In this document: in pieces, positions 27,209 through 35,420 of the stretch
How positions within the stretch are numbered: position 1 is the stretch's first letter
Layout: each line of letters opens with the position of its first letter
Source: Caldimonas brevitalea
Lineage (GTDB): Bacteria > Pseudomonadota > Gammaproteobacteria > Burkholderiales > Burkholderiaceae_C
DNA length: 64,000 nucleotides
Direction of reading: 5' to 3'
NCBI RefSeq assembly: GCF_001017435.1
Contig: NZ_CP011371.1
Span: forward strand, 3,286,001-3,350,000
Notes under the pieces: model-generated
The model's input: only the letters and a program-made list of their open reading frames with translations
Told to the model about the DNA's origin: nothing
The model's database searches: none
Made by a program: the position numbers and the translations under genes

Positions 27209-27321
27209 AGCGGCGACGACGACCGGCCGCGGCGGCCGCCCCGCACGGGGATAGTCACGTCTGATGCGACAAACTCACACTTTTAAGACCTGCCGTCGGC
27301 CCAAATGCCGGCTGCAGCGGC

Positions 27322-27789
27322 CTACCGCCGCTTCAGCAGGTAGGCCCCGACCACCATGCCGGCCGCCAGCCCGCCATACACCATCCACAGGCTGCGGCCG
27401 CTCAGCCGCCGCTCGAAGCCGGGCGTGAGCCGCTTGGGCACCAGCACCAGGTCGACCACCGCTGCGATGGCGGTGGCCTTGGCGGCATTGCGGGCCAGGG
27501 CGCCGACGCTCGTCGGCTGGCGCTCGCGTCCGAGCAGCTTCTCGAACAGCACACCCCAGAAGACGCCCGAGGCGGCGTGCAGCGCGCCACCCGTCAGCGT
27601 GTGCTTGGCGGTGGCACGGTTGACGTGGAGTGCTTCGTCGCCCCAGACGATATGGCTGGTGGCATTGAGGGGTGCCAGGGCGCTGCCGGTGTCCTTGCGG
27701 CCCCGCAGGGCCAGCAAGGCGGCCGAGGTGATGCTGGCGGCACCGCCGGAGATCAAGGCGTCTTTTGCCGCGCCGGTCCAGGTTTTCAT
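27322..27789 (-). CDS. Hypothetical membrane protein (155 aa)
   Basis: Begins MKTWTGAAKDALISGGAASITSAALLALRG and ends in a hydrophobic helix (LWMVYGGLAAGMVVGAYLLKRR). There are hydrophobic stretches at about 15-28, 68-85 (ALHAASGVFWGVLFEKLLG), 100-115 (ATAIAAVVDLVLVPKRL) and 135-152, so up to four membrane passes, with glycine- and alanine-rich character. Similar short membrane proteins occur in Burkholderiales, but I recall no function. ATG 27789 is preceded by GAGG eight bases upstream. It is divergent from the Cys-rich protein gene and lies 113 bp downstream of tex on the opposite side of the tex start. Confidence 0.65.
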   Translation of the reverse strand: MKTWTGAAKDALISGGAASITSAALLALRGRKDTGSALAPLNATSHIVWGDEALHVNRATAKHTLTGGALHAASGVFWGVLFEKLLGRERQPTSVGALARNAAKATAIAAVVDLVLVPKRLTPGFERRLSGRSLWMVYGGLAAGMVVGAYLLKRR

Positions 27790-27930
27790 GGGAGCCTCGC
27801 TTTCCTTGGGTCGAAGTGAAAAGGCCGAAGACGATGGCCGCGGCCTTGCTGCCGCTTTTGCAAGCGCCATTCCCGCGCGCGGCAGGAACGTGGCTTGCCG
27901 GACCGGGGCGTAGCAGCAGGAGCACCCACC

Positions 27931-28353
27931 GTGACAGGTATCGTCCAAGATCCCGATGTTCAGCAATGCATACAAGACTGTTTGCGCTGCTGGTCCGTAT
28001 GCCGCAGCACCGCGATGCAGCAGTGTCTCGCCCTCGGCGGCGACCATGTGGAGCAAGCCCATCTGAGCCTGCTGATGAATTGCGCCGACCTGTGCCAGGC
28101 GACTGCCAACTTCATGTTGAGCGCCTCGACGCTGCACAGCGAGGTGTGCGCGCTGTGCGCCAAGGTGTGCGGCGCGGCGGCCCAGAGCTGCAAGCAGCTG
28201 GGCGACCTGCAGGATTGCGAGGAGGCGTGCCGCCGCTGCGGCGAAAGCTGCGGCCATGTGGCCGGCACCCGCTCGCCGCACGAACACAGCGATGACCGGC
28301 TGCCCGCCACCGGCGTGCTCGGGGGCCCGCCGCGGCAGGGCAGCTACGGCTGA
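27931..28353 (+). CDS. Cys-rich four-helix-bundle copper-storage-like protein (Csp3 type)
   Basis: About 140 residues with 15 cysteines spaced along helices (CIQDCLRCWSVC, CADLCQ, CALCAKVC, CEEACRRCGESC), the pattern of Csp/DUF326 proteins whose bundle core binds many Cu(I) ions. It lacks a signal peptide, fitting cytosolic Csp3-type members. Start at GTG 27931 is favoured because GGAG lies eight bases upstream; a TTG at 27895 is in frame but has no such site. The C-terminal tail with HEHSDD could help metal binding. Convergent with the small protein gene at 28379. Role in copper buffering is family knowledge; copper regulation cannot be read here. Confidence 0.85.
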   Translation: MTGIVQDPDVQQCIQDCLRCWSVCRSTAMQQCLALGGDHVEQAHLSLLMNCADLCQATANFMLSASTLHSEVCALCAKVCGAAAQSCKQLGDLQDCEEACRRCGESCGHVAGTRSPHEHSDDRLPATGVLGGPPRQGSYG

Positions 28354-28378
28354 GCGGAACGCGACCGCGCCGCCGGCC

Positions 28379-28624
28379 TCAGCGGGGCTTGTGCCGCGGC
28401 GGTGTCGGCGTGCGGATCTCGTGGTTCTCGGCGGTGTAGGCCCAGCCGGGCAACTGCTGCAAGGCCTGCTCGATCTGGGCCGGTTCGCCGTCGACGATCA
28501 AGGTGGCCCCACCGGAGCCGACCAGCGCCATGCCGGCGGATTGCACCGCCGCCTGCGCCTGCACGACGCTCGCGATGCTGGCGGGCGGTGCTGTGAGGCT
28601 GCTGTAGAGCACGTAGCGTGACAT
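28379..28624 (-). CDS. Small protein resembling an I9 protease-inhibitor/propeptide module
   Basis: 81 residues beginning MSRYVLYSSLTAPPASIASVVQAQAAVQSAGMALVG. The predicted order strand-helix-strand-strand-helix-strand, with VDGEPAQIEQALQQLPGWAYTAENHEI, matches the size and layout of the I9 propeptide/inhibitor fold of subtilisins. It begins 26 bp after the end of a subtilisin-like protease gene on the same strand, which supports a dedicated inhibitor or intramolecular-chaperone partner made separately. The assignment is by fold impression and context, not by a firm motif. Confidence 0.55.
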   Translation of the reverse strand: MSRYVLYSSLTAPPASIASVVQAQAAVQSAGMALVGSGGATLIVDGEPAQIEQALQQLPGWAYTAENHEIRTPTPPRHKPR

Positions 28625-28649
28625 GGCGCTGATTATCTAGGTTCTCACT

Positions 28650-30128
28650 CTAGCTTCTCGCCAGACCCCTGCCCTGCAAGGTGGCCGGGAAGCCCAGGTC
28701 TTCGGCCCTTTCGGACGCCAGCCGCAAGATGGCCTCCGAGCGTTTGGCGTCGCGTGGCGCCGCCTGCAGCTCGCGCGCGCTGGCCAGTGCACGGGCCAGC
28801 ACGCCCGCGGCCACCGGGCTTGCCATCGAGGTGCCGTCCATCACGCCATAGCGGTCGTCGAAGATGGTCGAGACGATGCCGACGCCTGGCGCTGCCAGGC
28901 GCACCTGCATGCCGCGGTTCGAGAAGCGCGCGACAAAGGTGTCATGGCGTCCCAGCGGCTGCGTCACGTGGCGCTCCTGCGGTGCACCTTCCGGCCAGGC
29001 GCCTTGAACGCCCAATGCGGAAACCGCCAGTGACAGCGGGTCGTTGGCCGGAAAGCTCACCGGGCCGCCGTCGTTGCCGGCGGCCACCACGCACACCGCA
29101 CCGCTCAGGCGTGCGAACTGGATCGCTTCCGAGATCGCCACGTCGCTGCCGCCCCCTCCCAGGCTCATGTTGATGATGTCGCAGCCGTCGAGCACCGCTT
29201 GCCGGATGGCCTCGCGGATCGACGCGTTCGACGCGCCGCTGACGCCGCTTTCGAAAACCCGGTAGGCGTGCAGCACCACCTGCGGCGCCTCGCCCAGCAG
29301 GTTGCCGCGCGCGGCGATCACCCCGGCGACGTGGGTGCCGTGGCCCTCTTCGTCATGCCATTGGTCGACCGGCTCGACCAGGGTGGTATTGCGCCCCAGT
29401 GCCACCGGCAGGTCACCGTGCGGGCCGACCCCGGTGTCGATCACCGCCACCTTGACGCCGGCACCGTGGTCCACCGACGGTTCACCGTAGAGGCGCCGCC
29501 GGGCATCGGCGAAATCGAGCTGCAAGGCAGTGAGTTCGAGCGTCGTCACCTCCTCCAGCGTCACGTTGCGCCATTCGCGCGGCCAGCCGCCATGCAAGGG
29601 ATAGGCGGCCACCAGCGGCGCCTGCTTCACCGACGCGGGCAGGCGCAGTTGCACCTCGCCCTGCGCGTCGGTCGTGCCTTCGGCGCCGGTGCCGGTGTTC
29701 GGGTTGGTCAGCACGACCACCATGCAGTCCGACAGCGGCTGGCCCTGCGGTCCGCCCGTGACCACCCGGAAGGTGCGCGGCGCCGGGGCTTCGTCGCCCT
29801 GCCCGCTCGGCTTTTCCAGCGCTTGCAGCCGGGGCGCGCGGGCCGGGTAGTAACGCTGCTCGGGCACCACCCGCAGGCCTGGAGCCTGGGCTTGCAGCAG
29901 CGCCGCAACGTCGTCGCTCATCTCCACCACCTTGGTGCCGTCGGTCGATGCCGAGGCGACGACGCGCAACGGCAACCCGCCGAAGGCCTCCAAGACGCTT
30001 TCGGTCTGCGACGGCTGCAGCCGTCGCAGCAACTCCTCGGTGGCGGCGGAGGTGTAGTCGCGGTGCACGACGAAGCCCGCGGTCGGCAACAACAGATAAC
30101 GCGAAAAGGGGTGCGAGGTGGATGGCAT
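28650..30128 (-). CDS. Subtilisin-like (S8) serine peptidase with an extra beta domain
   Basis: 492 residues. Catalytic triad visible: Asp231 in VAVIDTGVG, His263 in HGTHVAG, Ser434 in DGTSMASP; oxyanion Asn352 in AAGNDG. The N-terminal 110 residues look like a prodomain (VHRDYTSAATEELLRRL); residues about 115-200 (FRVVTGGPQGQPLSDCMVVVLTN, ...DAQGEVQLRLP) resemble a carboxypeptidase-regulatory or Ig-like domain. There is no recognisable signal peptide, unlike most S8 enzymes, so the protein may be cytoplasmic or leave by another route. ATG 30128 gives MPSTSHPFSRYLLLP; an upstream in-frame start would add 18 residues. Followed by a small inhibitor-like gene. Confidence 0.88.
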   Translation of the reverse strand: MPSTSHPFSRYLLLPTAGFVVHRDYTSAATEELLRRLQPSQTESVLEAFGGLPLRVVASASTDGTKVVEMSDDVAALLQAQAPGLRVVPEQRYYPARAPRLQALEKPSGQGDEAPAPRTFRVVTGGPQGQPLSDCMVVVLTNPNTGTGAEGTTDAQGEVQLRLPASVKQAPLVAAYPLHGGWPREWRNVTLEEVTTLELTALQLDFADARRRLYGEPSVDHGAGVKVAVIDTGVGPHGDLPVALGRNTTLVEPVDQWHDEEGHGTHVAGVIAARGNLLGEAPQVVLHAYRVFESGVSGASNASIREAIRQAVLDGCDIINMSLGGGGSDVAISEAIQFARLSGAVCVVAAGNDGGPVSFPANDPLSLAVSALGVQGAWPEGAPQERHVTQPLGRHDTFVARFSNRGMQVRLAAPGVGIVSTIFDDRYGVMDGTSMASPVAAGVLARALASARELQAAPRDAKRSEAILRLASERAEDLGFPATLQGRGLARS

Positions 30129-30488
30129 GAGGTTCCTGGACAGGGTGAGCGGACGGCAGCGCCCCATGGCGCCCGACCTCATTCTGGGAGCAGCAGCAGG
30201 GGAACGCGTGACGACTTTTTTCCGACCGCGTCGCGCGCCCCTCGGCCACCCGGGCGGTCTGGCGCGGCGTCGGGTAGGCGTCCTGACCTGTCCTATCTAC
30301 CGTGGGCTGTCGCCCTTTTTTACCGGCCGGCCCGACGGTGCCGCCCCCCACCGGGGGCGGGCGCGACGTCGAGTCGCGGGCACGCCGATTGCGATGGCGG
30401 CTACACAGCGCCCCGTGGCGCCCGCCGCCCTCGCCGCACGGGGGTCTCGGACTCCTGGTCCGCCAACCGACATGAAGGAGTGAGCAAG
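30129..30488. other. 360-bp divergent intergenic region
   Basis: Lies between the S8 peptidase gene (minus) and the CBS-domain gene (plus) and must carry promoters for both. It is GC-rich throughout apart from short T-runs near 30212 and 30316. The last bases hold GGAG (30477-30480), the ribosome-binding site of the CBS gene. No RNA gene, repeat or recognised operator seen. Confidence 0.35.
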
Positions 30489-30953
30489 ATGCAACAGATC
30501 TCAGAAGTGATGACACGCAATGTGCGTGTCGTCTCCCCCGACGACTCGCTGCAGTCCGCGGCCCAGGTGATGGACGAACTGAACGTCGGCGCCGTGCCAG
30601 TGTGCAATGGCGAGCGCCTGGTCGGCATGATCACCGACCGCGACATCACCGTGCGCGCCGTCGCCGCCGGGCTCTCGGCCGACGGAACGCATGTCAGCGA
30701 GGTCATGACCGATCAGGTACGCTGGTGCTTCGAAGACCAGCCCATCGATGAAGTGATGCAACAGATGAGCGACGTGCAGATCCGCCGCGTACCGGTGGTC
30801 GACCGTGACAACCGCCTGGTGGGCATCGTGTCGCTCGGCGACCTTGCCACCAAACACTCGGACGATGTCGACGAGACGCTGCAGAAGATTTCGTCGCCGT
30901 CGGAGCCGGACCGCTCCACCACACCGTCGTCGGGCGGGTCCTTGCCGCACTGA
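30489..30953 (+). CDS. Two-CBS-domain protein
   Basis: 154 residues consisting almost only of two CBS domains: VMTRNVRVVSPDDSLQSAAQVMDEL...GMITDRDITVRAVAAGL and VMTDQVRWCFEDQPIDEVMQQM...GIVSLGDLATKHS, then a Ser/Pro tail. Stand-alone CBS pairs bind adenine nucleotides and modulate partner proteins, often in stress responses. Cytoplasmic. GGAG eight bases before ATG 30489. A strong rho-independent terminator follows 20 bp after the stop, so it is a single transcription unit separate from egtD. Confidence 0.9.
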   Translation: MQQISEVMTRNVRVVSPDDSLQSAAQVMDELNVGAVPVCNGERLVGMITDRDITVRAVAAGLSADGTHVSEVMTDQVRWCFEDQPIDEVMQQMSDVQIRRVPVVDRDNRLVGIVSLGDLATKHSDDVDETLQKISSPSEPDRSTTPSSGGSLPH

Positions 30954-30973
30954 CGACCTCTCTTTCTCTCCGG

Positions 30974-31010
30974 ATGCCAGGCCGCGACGCTCGCGCCCTG
31001 GCATTTTCTT
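30974..31010 (+). terminator. Rho-independent terminator after the CBS gene
   Basis: Stem ATGCCAGG/CCTGGCAT with an inner CGCG/CGCG stem and a 5-base loop, followed by TTTTCTT. It separates the CBS gene from egtD-egtB. Confidence 0.85.
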
Positions 31011-31043
31011 GTCTGACCGGCAGTGCCCCTCAAAAGGAAGCCG

Positions 31044-32087
31044 ATGGAACACGAGCTGCAGCGACCCCACCCCTCTACTCCGTCCGCCGCCGCGTCGATG
31101 TCGGCGCCTTCGCCTGCCGCTGACCGACCGCCGCAATGGATCCGGATCGGCGCGGTCGAGGACCCGTTCCAGCGTGCGGCCGAACTTCAGCGCGGCTTGC
31201 TGGAACGCCCCGCCCACATCTCCCCCAAGTACTTCTACGACGCGCAGGGCTGCGCGCTGTACAGCGCCATTTGCGAACTGGTCGAGTACTACCCCACCCG
31301 GACCGAGACCGCCATCTTCGAGCGCCATCGAGACGCCATCGCGCGCCGGCTGCCGCGCGAGGTGCAATGGGTCGACCTCGGGTGCGGCGACGGTGCCAAG
31401 TCATGGCCGTGGCTGACCTCGGTGCAGGCGCGCCGCTGGGTCGGTGTGGACATCTCGCCCGAGTGGCTGTCGATCTCGTTCACCGCCGGTGCCCGGCGCT
31501 TCCCGGACGTCGAATTCACCGGCGTGGCGACCGACTTCACCCGGCCGCTGGACCTGCACGCCGTGCTCGAGCAGCGCCCCGAGTGGCCGCGGGTGTTTTT
31601 CTATCCCGGCTCGTCGATCGGCAATTTCACGCCGTCGCAGGCCCTGGTGCTGCTGCGCTCGGTGCGCGCGCACCTCGGACGGGACGGGCGCTTGTTGATC
31701 GGCGTCGACGGCGTGAAGGACAAGGCGGTGCTCGAGGCGGCGTACGACGACGCCATCGGCGTGACGGCGGCCTTCAACCGCAACGTGCTGCGGGTGGTCA
31801 ACCGCGAGTTGGACGCCGATTTCGACCCGCGCCGCTACACCCACCGCGCCTGTTTCGACGGCCGCCACAGCCGCATCGAGATGCAGTTGGTGGCCCAGCA
31901 GGCGCACACGGTGCACCTGGGCGGCCAGCGCCGGCACTTCGAGGCCGGCGAAGCCATCGTCACCGAATACTCCTACAAGTACACCCGCGAAAGCTTCTCG
32001 GCCTTGCTGCAGGAAGCCGGCTACTCGCACGCCCAGCACTGGAGCGACGAGCGCGGATGGTTCCATGTGTTCGTCGCTGCCCCCTGA
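31044..32087 (+). CDS. egtD: L-histidine N-alpha-methyltransferase
   Basis: 347 residues. EgtD makes hercynine (trimethyl-histidine) from histidine and three SAM, the first step of ergothioneine biosynthesis. Family features: PKYFYDAQGCALYSAICELVEYYPTRTE near residue 60, SAM motif WVDLGCGDGAKS near 110, FYPGSSIGNF, and the C-terminal EYSYKYTRESFSALLQEAGY and WFHVFVA. The start at ATG 31044 has AAGGAA six bases upstream; a GTG at 31023 would add seven residues. Followed 12 bp later by egtB, forming the two-gene core pathway. Confidence 0.95.
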   Translation: MEHELQRPHPSTPSAAASMSAPSPAADRPPQWIRIGAVEDPFQRAAELQRGLLERPAHISPKYFYDAQGCALYSAICELVEYYPTRTETAIFERHRDAIARRLPREVQWVDLGCGDGAKSWPWLTSVQARRWVGVDISPEWLSISFTAGARRFPDVEFTGVATDFTRPLDLHAVLEQRPEWPRVFFYPGSSIGNFTPSQALVLLRSVRAHLGRDGRLLIGVDGVKDKAVLEAAYDDAIGVTAAFNRNVLRVVNRELDADFDPRRYTHRACFDGRHSRIEMQLVAQQAHTVHLGGQRRHFEAGEAIVTEYSYKYTRESFSALLQEAGYSHAQHWSDERGWFHVFVAAP

Positions 32088-32099
32088 CACCCACCCGCC

Positions 32100-33428
32100 A
32101 TGGCCTGGATGCCCCCTGCCCCCGCGCCCGCGCTCGACGCGCAGGCCCTGCTGCCGCTCTTCAACGACGTGCGGCGTCAAACCGACGCGCTGATCGAAGG
32201 CTTGTCGGCGGAAGACTGCATGCTGCAGTCGATGCCCGACGCGAGCCCGGTGAAATGGCACATCGCGCACACCACCTGGTTTTTCGAAACCTTCGTGCTG
32301 GAGCGCGCCCGCGCCGACCACCGGCCGTTCGACCCGGCCTTCCGCCAGCTGTTCAACTCCTACTATGTCGGCATCGGTGAGCGCCACCCGCGCCCCGAGC
32401 GGGGCCTGCTGTCGCGCCCGTCGCTGGCCCAGGTGCTGGCGTACCGGCGCACGGTCGAGCAACAGGTGACGGCGCTGCTGCAATCGGGCGACGCGACGCC
32501 CGACCTGCTGGCGCTGGTGGAATTGGGCGTTCACCACGAGCAGCAGCACCAGGAGCTGATCCTCACCGATCTCAAGCATCACCTGTCGCGCAACCCCCTG
32601 TGGCCGGCCTATCGCCCCTCGCCGGCGCGGCCCGCCGGGCTGTCCAGTCCGGGCTTGCAGTTCGTCCGATTCGAGGGCGGCATGGCCGAGGTCGGCCACC
32701 GCGGCCGCGGTTTCGCCTTCGACAACGAACTGCCCCGCCACCGCTGCTGGCTGGCACCGTTCGAGATCGCCTCGCGATTGGTGACCAACGGCGAGTACCT
32801 CGCGTTCATCGAGGACGGGGGTTATGCGCGGCCCGAGCTGTGGTTGTCCGAGGGCTGGGACCTGCGGTCGCGCGAAGGCTGGCAAGCGCCGCTGTACTGG
32901 CAGCCGTCGGGGGCGACAGGCGGCGACGCCTGGTCGGTCTATACCCTGGCCGGCCTGCAGCGCGTGGACCGGCACCAGCCGGTGTGCCACGTCAGCTACT
33001 ACGAGGCAGACGCCTATGCCCGCTGGGCGCGGGCGCGCCTGCCGACCGAAGCCGAATGGGAGATCGCCGCCGGCACCTTGGGCACGGCCGCCGGTGAGAC
33101 CGGCCGGCCCGGGTCAGCCCGACCGGCAGGCTGGGGCGGCCTGCTCGAGGACGGGGTGTTCCAGCCGCAGGTCGCAGCACGCGGCGAGCGGCTGGCACAG
33201 ATGTTCGGCGACACCTGGGAATGGACCCAAAGCGCCTATCTGCCCTACCCCGGGTTCAAGGTCGCGCCGGGCGCGGTGGGCGAGTACAACGGCAAGTTCA
33301 TGGTCAACCAGATGGTGCTGCGCGGCGGCTCTTGCGCAACCCCGGCCACGCACTTGCGCGCCAGCTACCGCAACTTCTTTCCGGCGGCGGCGCGCTGGCA
33401 GTTCAGCGGCATACGGCTGGCGCGCTGA
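32100..33428 (+). CDS. egtB: Ergothioneine biosynthesis sulfoxide synthase
   Basis: 442-residue non-haem iron enzyme that joins hercynine to a thiol donor through an oxygen-dependent C-S bond. The N-terminal DinB-like domain contains WHIAHTTWFFE (iron His at 54/57) and HHEQQH with the second and third iron ligands (His146 and His150). The C-terminal formylglycine-generating-enzyme-like domain shows FEIASRLVTNGEYLAFIEDGGY, CHVSYYEADAYARWARARLPTEAEWE, GDTWEWTQSAYLPYPG and RGGSCATP. No egtA or egtC is adjacent, so the thiol donor may be cysteine itself rather than gamma-glutamylcysteine; this is inference. Twelve bases after egtD. Confidence 0.93.
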   Translation: MAWMPPAPAPALDAQALLPLFNDVRRQTDALIEGLSAEDCMLQSMPDASPVKWHIAHTTWFFETFVLERARADHRPFDPAFRQLFNSYYVGIGERHPRPERGLLSRPSLAQVLAYRRTVEQQVTALLQSGDATPDLLALVELGVHHEQQHQELILTDLKHHLSRNPLWPAYRPSPARPAGLSSPGLQFVRFEGGMAEVGHRGRGFAFDNELPRHRCWLAPFEIASRLVTNGEYLAFIEDGGYARPELWLSEGWDLRSREGWQAPLYWQPSGATGGDAWSVYTLAGLQRVDRHQPVCHVSYYEADAYARWARARLPTEAEWEIAAGTLGTAAGETGRPGSARPAGWGGLLEDGVFQPQVAARGERLAQMFGDTWEWTQSAYLPYPGFKVAPGAVGEYNGKFMVNQMVLRGGSCATPATHLRASYRNFFPAAARWQFSGIRLAR

Positions 33429-33449
33429 ACCCGCGTCGGACGGCCTTGT

Positions 33450-34313
33450 TCAGCCGTTGATGATCTCGCCACCGTTCGGGTGCAGCACCTGCCCCGTCAT
33501 GTAGCTCGCGTCGGCACTCGCCAGGAAGACATAGCTGGGCGAGATTTCGTCCGGCTGCCCGGGCCGGCCCAGCGGCACCTTGGCGCCGAAGCTCTCGACA
33601 TGTTCTTCGTCGAAGGTCGACGGGATCAGCGGTGTCCAGACCGGCCCGGGGGCCACGGCATTGACGCGGATCTTGCGTTTGGCCAGCTGCTGCGCGAGTG
33701 AGCGGGTGAAGGCCACGATGGCGCCCTTGGACGAGGCATAGTCGACCAGATGCGCGCTGCCCCGGTAGGCGGTGACCGAAGTGCTGTTGACGATACAGCC
33801 GCCCTCCGGCAGGTGCGGCACCACCAGGCGCGACAGGTTGAACATCGAGAAGAAATTGGTCCGGAAGGTCTGCTCCAGCTGGCTGGACGAGATGTCTTCG
33901 ATCTTCTCTTTCGGATGCTGCTCGGCGGCGTTGTTCACCAGGATGTCGATGCGGCCGAAGCTGTCGAGCGTCGAGCGCACCACCTGTTCCGCAAAGCTTT
34001 CGTCGCCCAGGTCGCCCGCCAGCGCAAGGCACTGCACTTTCTGCGCTTCGACCTGCTGGATGGTGTGTTGCGCGTCCTCGTGTTCGTCGAGGTAGACGAT
34101 GACCACGTGCGCGCCCTCCTTGGCAAACGAGATCGCGACCGAGCGGCCGATGCCGCTGTCGCCACCGGTCACGATGGCGACCTTGTCGCGCAGCTTGCCG
34201 CTGCCGACATAGGCACTCGCATCCGACTCGGGCGGCGGGTCCATCTGGCCTTCGCGGCCGGGCTGGGTGTCCTGGTGCTGAGGTGGCAGCGTCTTCGACT
34301 TGTCTTCGGGCAT
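33450..34313 (-). CDS. SDR-family oxidoreductase (general stress protein 39-like)
   Basis: 287 residues. Rossmann motif TGGDSGIGR near residue 47, NNAAEQHP (NNAG equivalent), catalytic Ser in NSTSVTAY and YASSKGA with the Tyr-Lys pair, then PGPVWTPLIPSTF. The 40-residue Pro/Gln-rich head with DDKSKTLPPQHQD-like content and the Gly-Gly ending match the long-headed SDR group that includes Bacillus stress proteins. Substrate unknown. ATG 34313 gives this head; the frame extends 14 codons upstream without better support. It follows bioB by 71 bp on the same strand and converges on egtB. Confidence 0.88.
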   Translation of the reverse strand: MPEDKSKTLPPQHQDTQPGREGQMDPPPESDASAYVGSGKLRDKVAIVTGGDSGIGRSVAISFAKEGAHVVIVYLDEHEDAQHTIQQVEAQKVQCLALAGDLGDESFAEQVVRSTLDSFGRIDILVNNAAEQHPKEKIEDISSSQLEQTFRTNFFSMFNLSRLVVPHLPEGGCIVNSTSVTAYRGSAHLVDYASSKGAIVAFTRSLAQQLAKRKIRVNAVAPGPVWTPLIPSTFDEEHVESFGAKVPLGRPGQPDEISPSYVFLASADASYMTGQVLHPNGGEIING

Positions 34314-34384
34314 GGGGGCTCCGGGGTAAGGTGGCCAACCCCGGTGGAGCGGCAAGCGCCGTGCCCCGCCTCAGGCCCCCAAGG

Positions 34385-35395
34385 TCAGCCGGCCTGCAGC
34401 CCCAGTTTCTCGAACAGCTTCTGGTCGCGTTCCCAGTCCGGGTTGCCGGTGGTCAACAGCTTGTCGCCGTAGAAGATGGAATTGGCGCCGGCCAGGAAAC
34501 ACAGGGCCTGCACCGCTTCGCTCATCTGCTGGCGCCCGGCCGACAGCCGCACACGCGCCTTGGGCATGATGATGCGGGCGACCGCGATGGTGCGCACGAA
34601 CTCGAGCGGGTCGAGCGGCTCCAGCCCGTGCAGCGGCGTCCCCTCGACCTGCACCAGGTGGTTGATCGGCACCGATTCCGGATAAGGGTCGAGGTTGGCC
34701 AGTTGCGCCAGCAGCCCCGCGCGTTCCCGGCGCGACTCGCCCATGCCGACGATGCCGCCGCTGCACACATGCATGCCGGCCGCGCGCACATGCTCGAGGG
34801 TGTCGAGCCGGTCCTGGTAGTCGCGGGTCGAGATGATGCGGCCGTAGGCTTCGGGGGCGGTGTCGAGGTTGTGGTTGTAGTAGTCGAGCCCGGCGTCCTT
34901 CAGCGTGCGGGCCTGGTGGTCGCTCAGCATGCCCAGCGTGCAGCAGGCTTCCAGGCCGACGTCCTTGACCGCACGCACCAGCTCGGCCACTTTTTCGATG
35001 TCGCGGTCTTTCGGCGCACGCCAGGCCGCGCCCATGCAGAAGCGCGTGGCGCCCTGCTCACGCGCCGCCTGGGCGGCGGCCAGCACTTCGTCCTTGTCGA
35101 GCAGCTTGCCCGCCTCGACGCCGGTGTCGTAGTGGACCGACTGCGGGCAATAGGCGCAGTCCTCGGGGCAGCCACCGGTCTTGATCGACAGCAGTGTCGA
35201 CAGTTGGACCTCGTTGGCTTGGAAGTGTTCGCGGTGCACACGCTGCGCTTCGAACAGCAGGTCGTTGAACGGGCGGTCGAACAGCTGGGCGACCGCTTCG
35301 ACGGGCCAGCGGCCTTCGGACGTTGCGGATGGGGAGGCGCTGCGGCGGATCAGTTGGACCGGTTGCTCGGCGGCGGGTGCAATGGCGTGGGTCAT
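34385..35395 (-). CDS. bioB: Biotin synthase
   Basis: 336-residue radical SAM enzyme inserting sulfur into dethiobiotin. The [4Fe-4S] motif is C76-P-E-D-C80-A-Y-C83; [28 protein letters not shown] and the [10 protein letters not shown] segment complete the family. No other bio genes are nearby. It begins only 25 bp after the end of the thiDE fusion on the same strand, so it is likely read through from the thiamine operon or has a promoter inside it. Ends 71 bp before the SDR gene. Confidence 0.96.
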   Translation of the reverse strand: MTHAIAPAAEQPVQLIRRSASPSATSEGRWPVEAVAQLFDRPFNDLLFEAQRVHREHFQANEVQLSTLLSIKTGGCPEDCAYCPQSVHYDTGVEAGKLLDKDEVLAAAQAAREQGATRFCMGAAWRAPKDRDIEKVAELVRAVKDVGLEACCTLGMLSDHQARTLKDAGLDYYNHNLDTAPEAYGRIISTRDYQDRLDTLEHVRAAGMHVCSGGIVGMGESRRERAGLLAQLANLDPYPESVPINHLVQVEGTPLHGLEPLDPLEFVRTIAVARIIMPKARVRLSAGRQQMSEAVQALCFLAGANSIFYGDKLLTTGNPDWERDQKLFEKLGLQAG

Positions 35396-35420
35396 GAAGG
35401 TCGTCGTTGCGGAGAATCCG

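Noticed and set aside
24677..27286. 869-codon plus-strand frame opposite tex
   Set aside because: Shadow of the tex gene in high-GC DNA: no Shine-Dalgarno, repetitive His/Arg/Gly/Gln composition, no family motif, and tex itself has full domain support.
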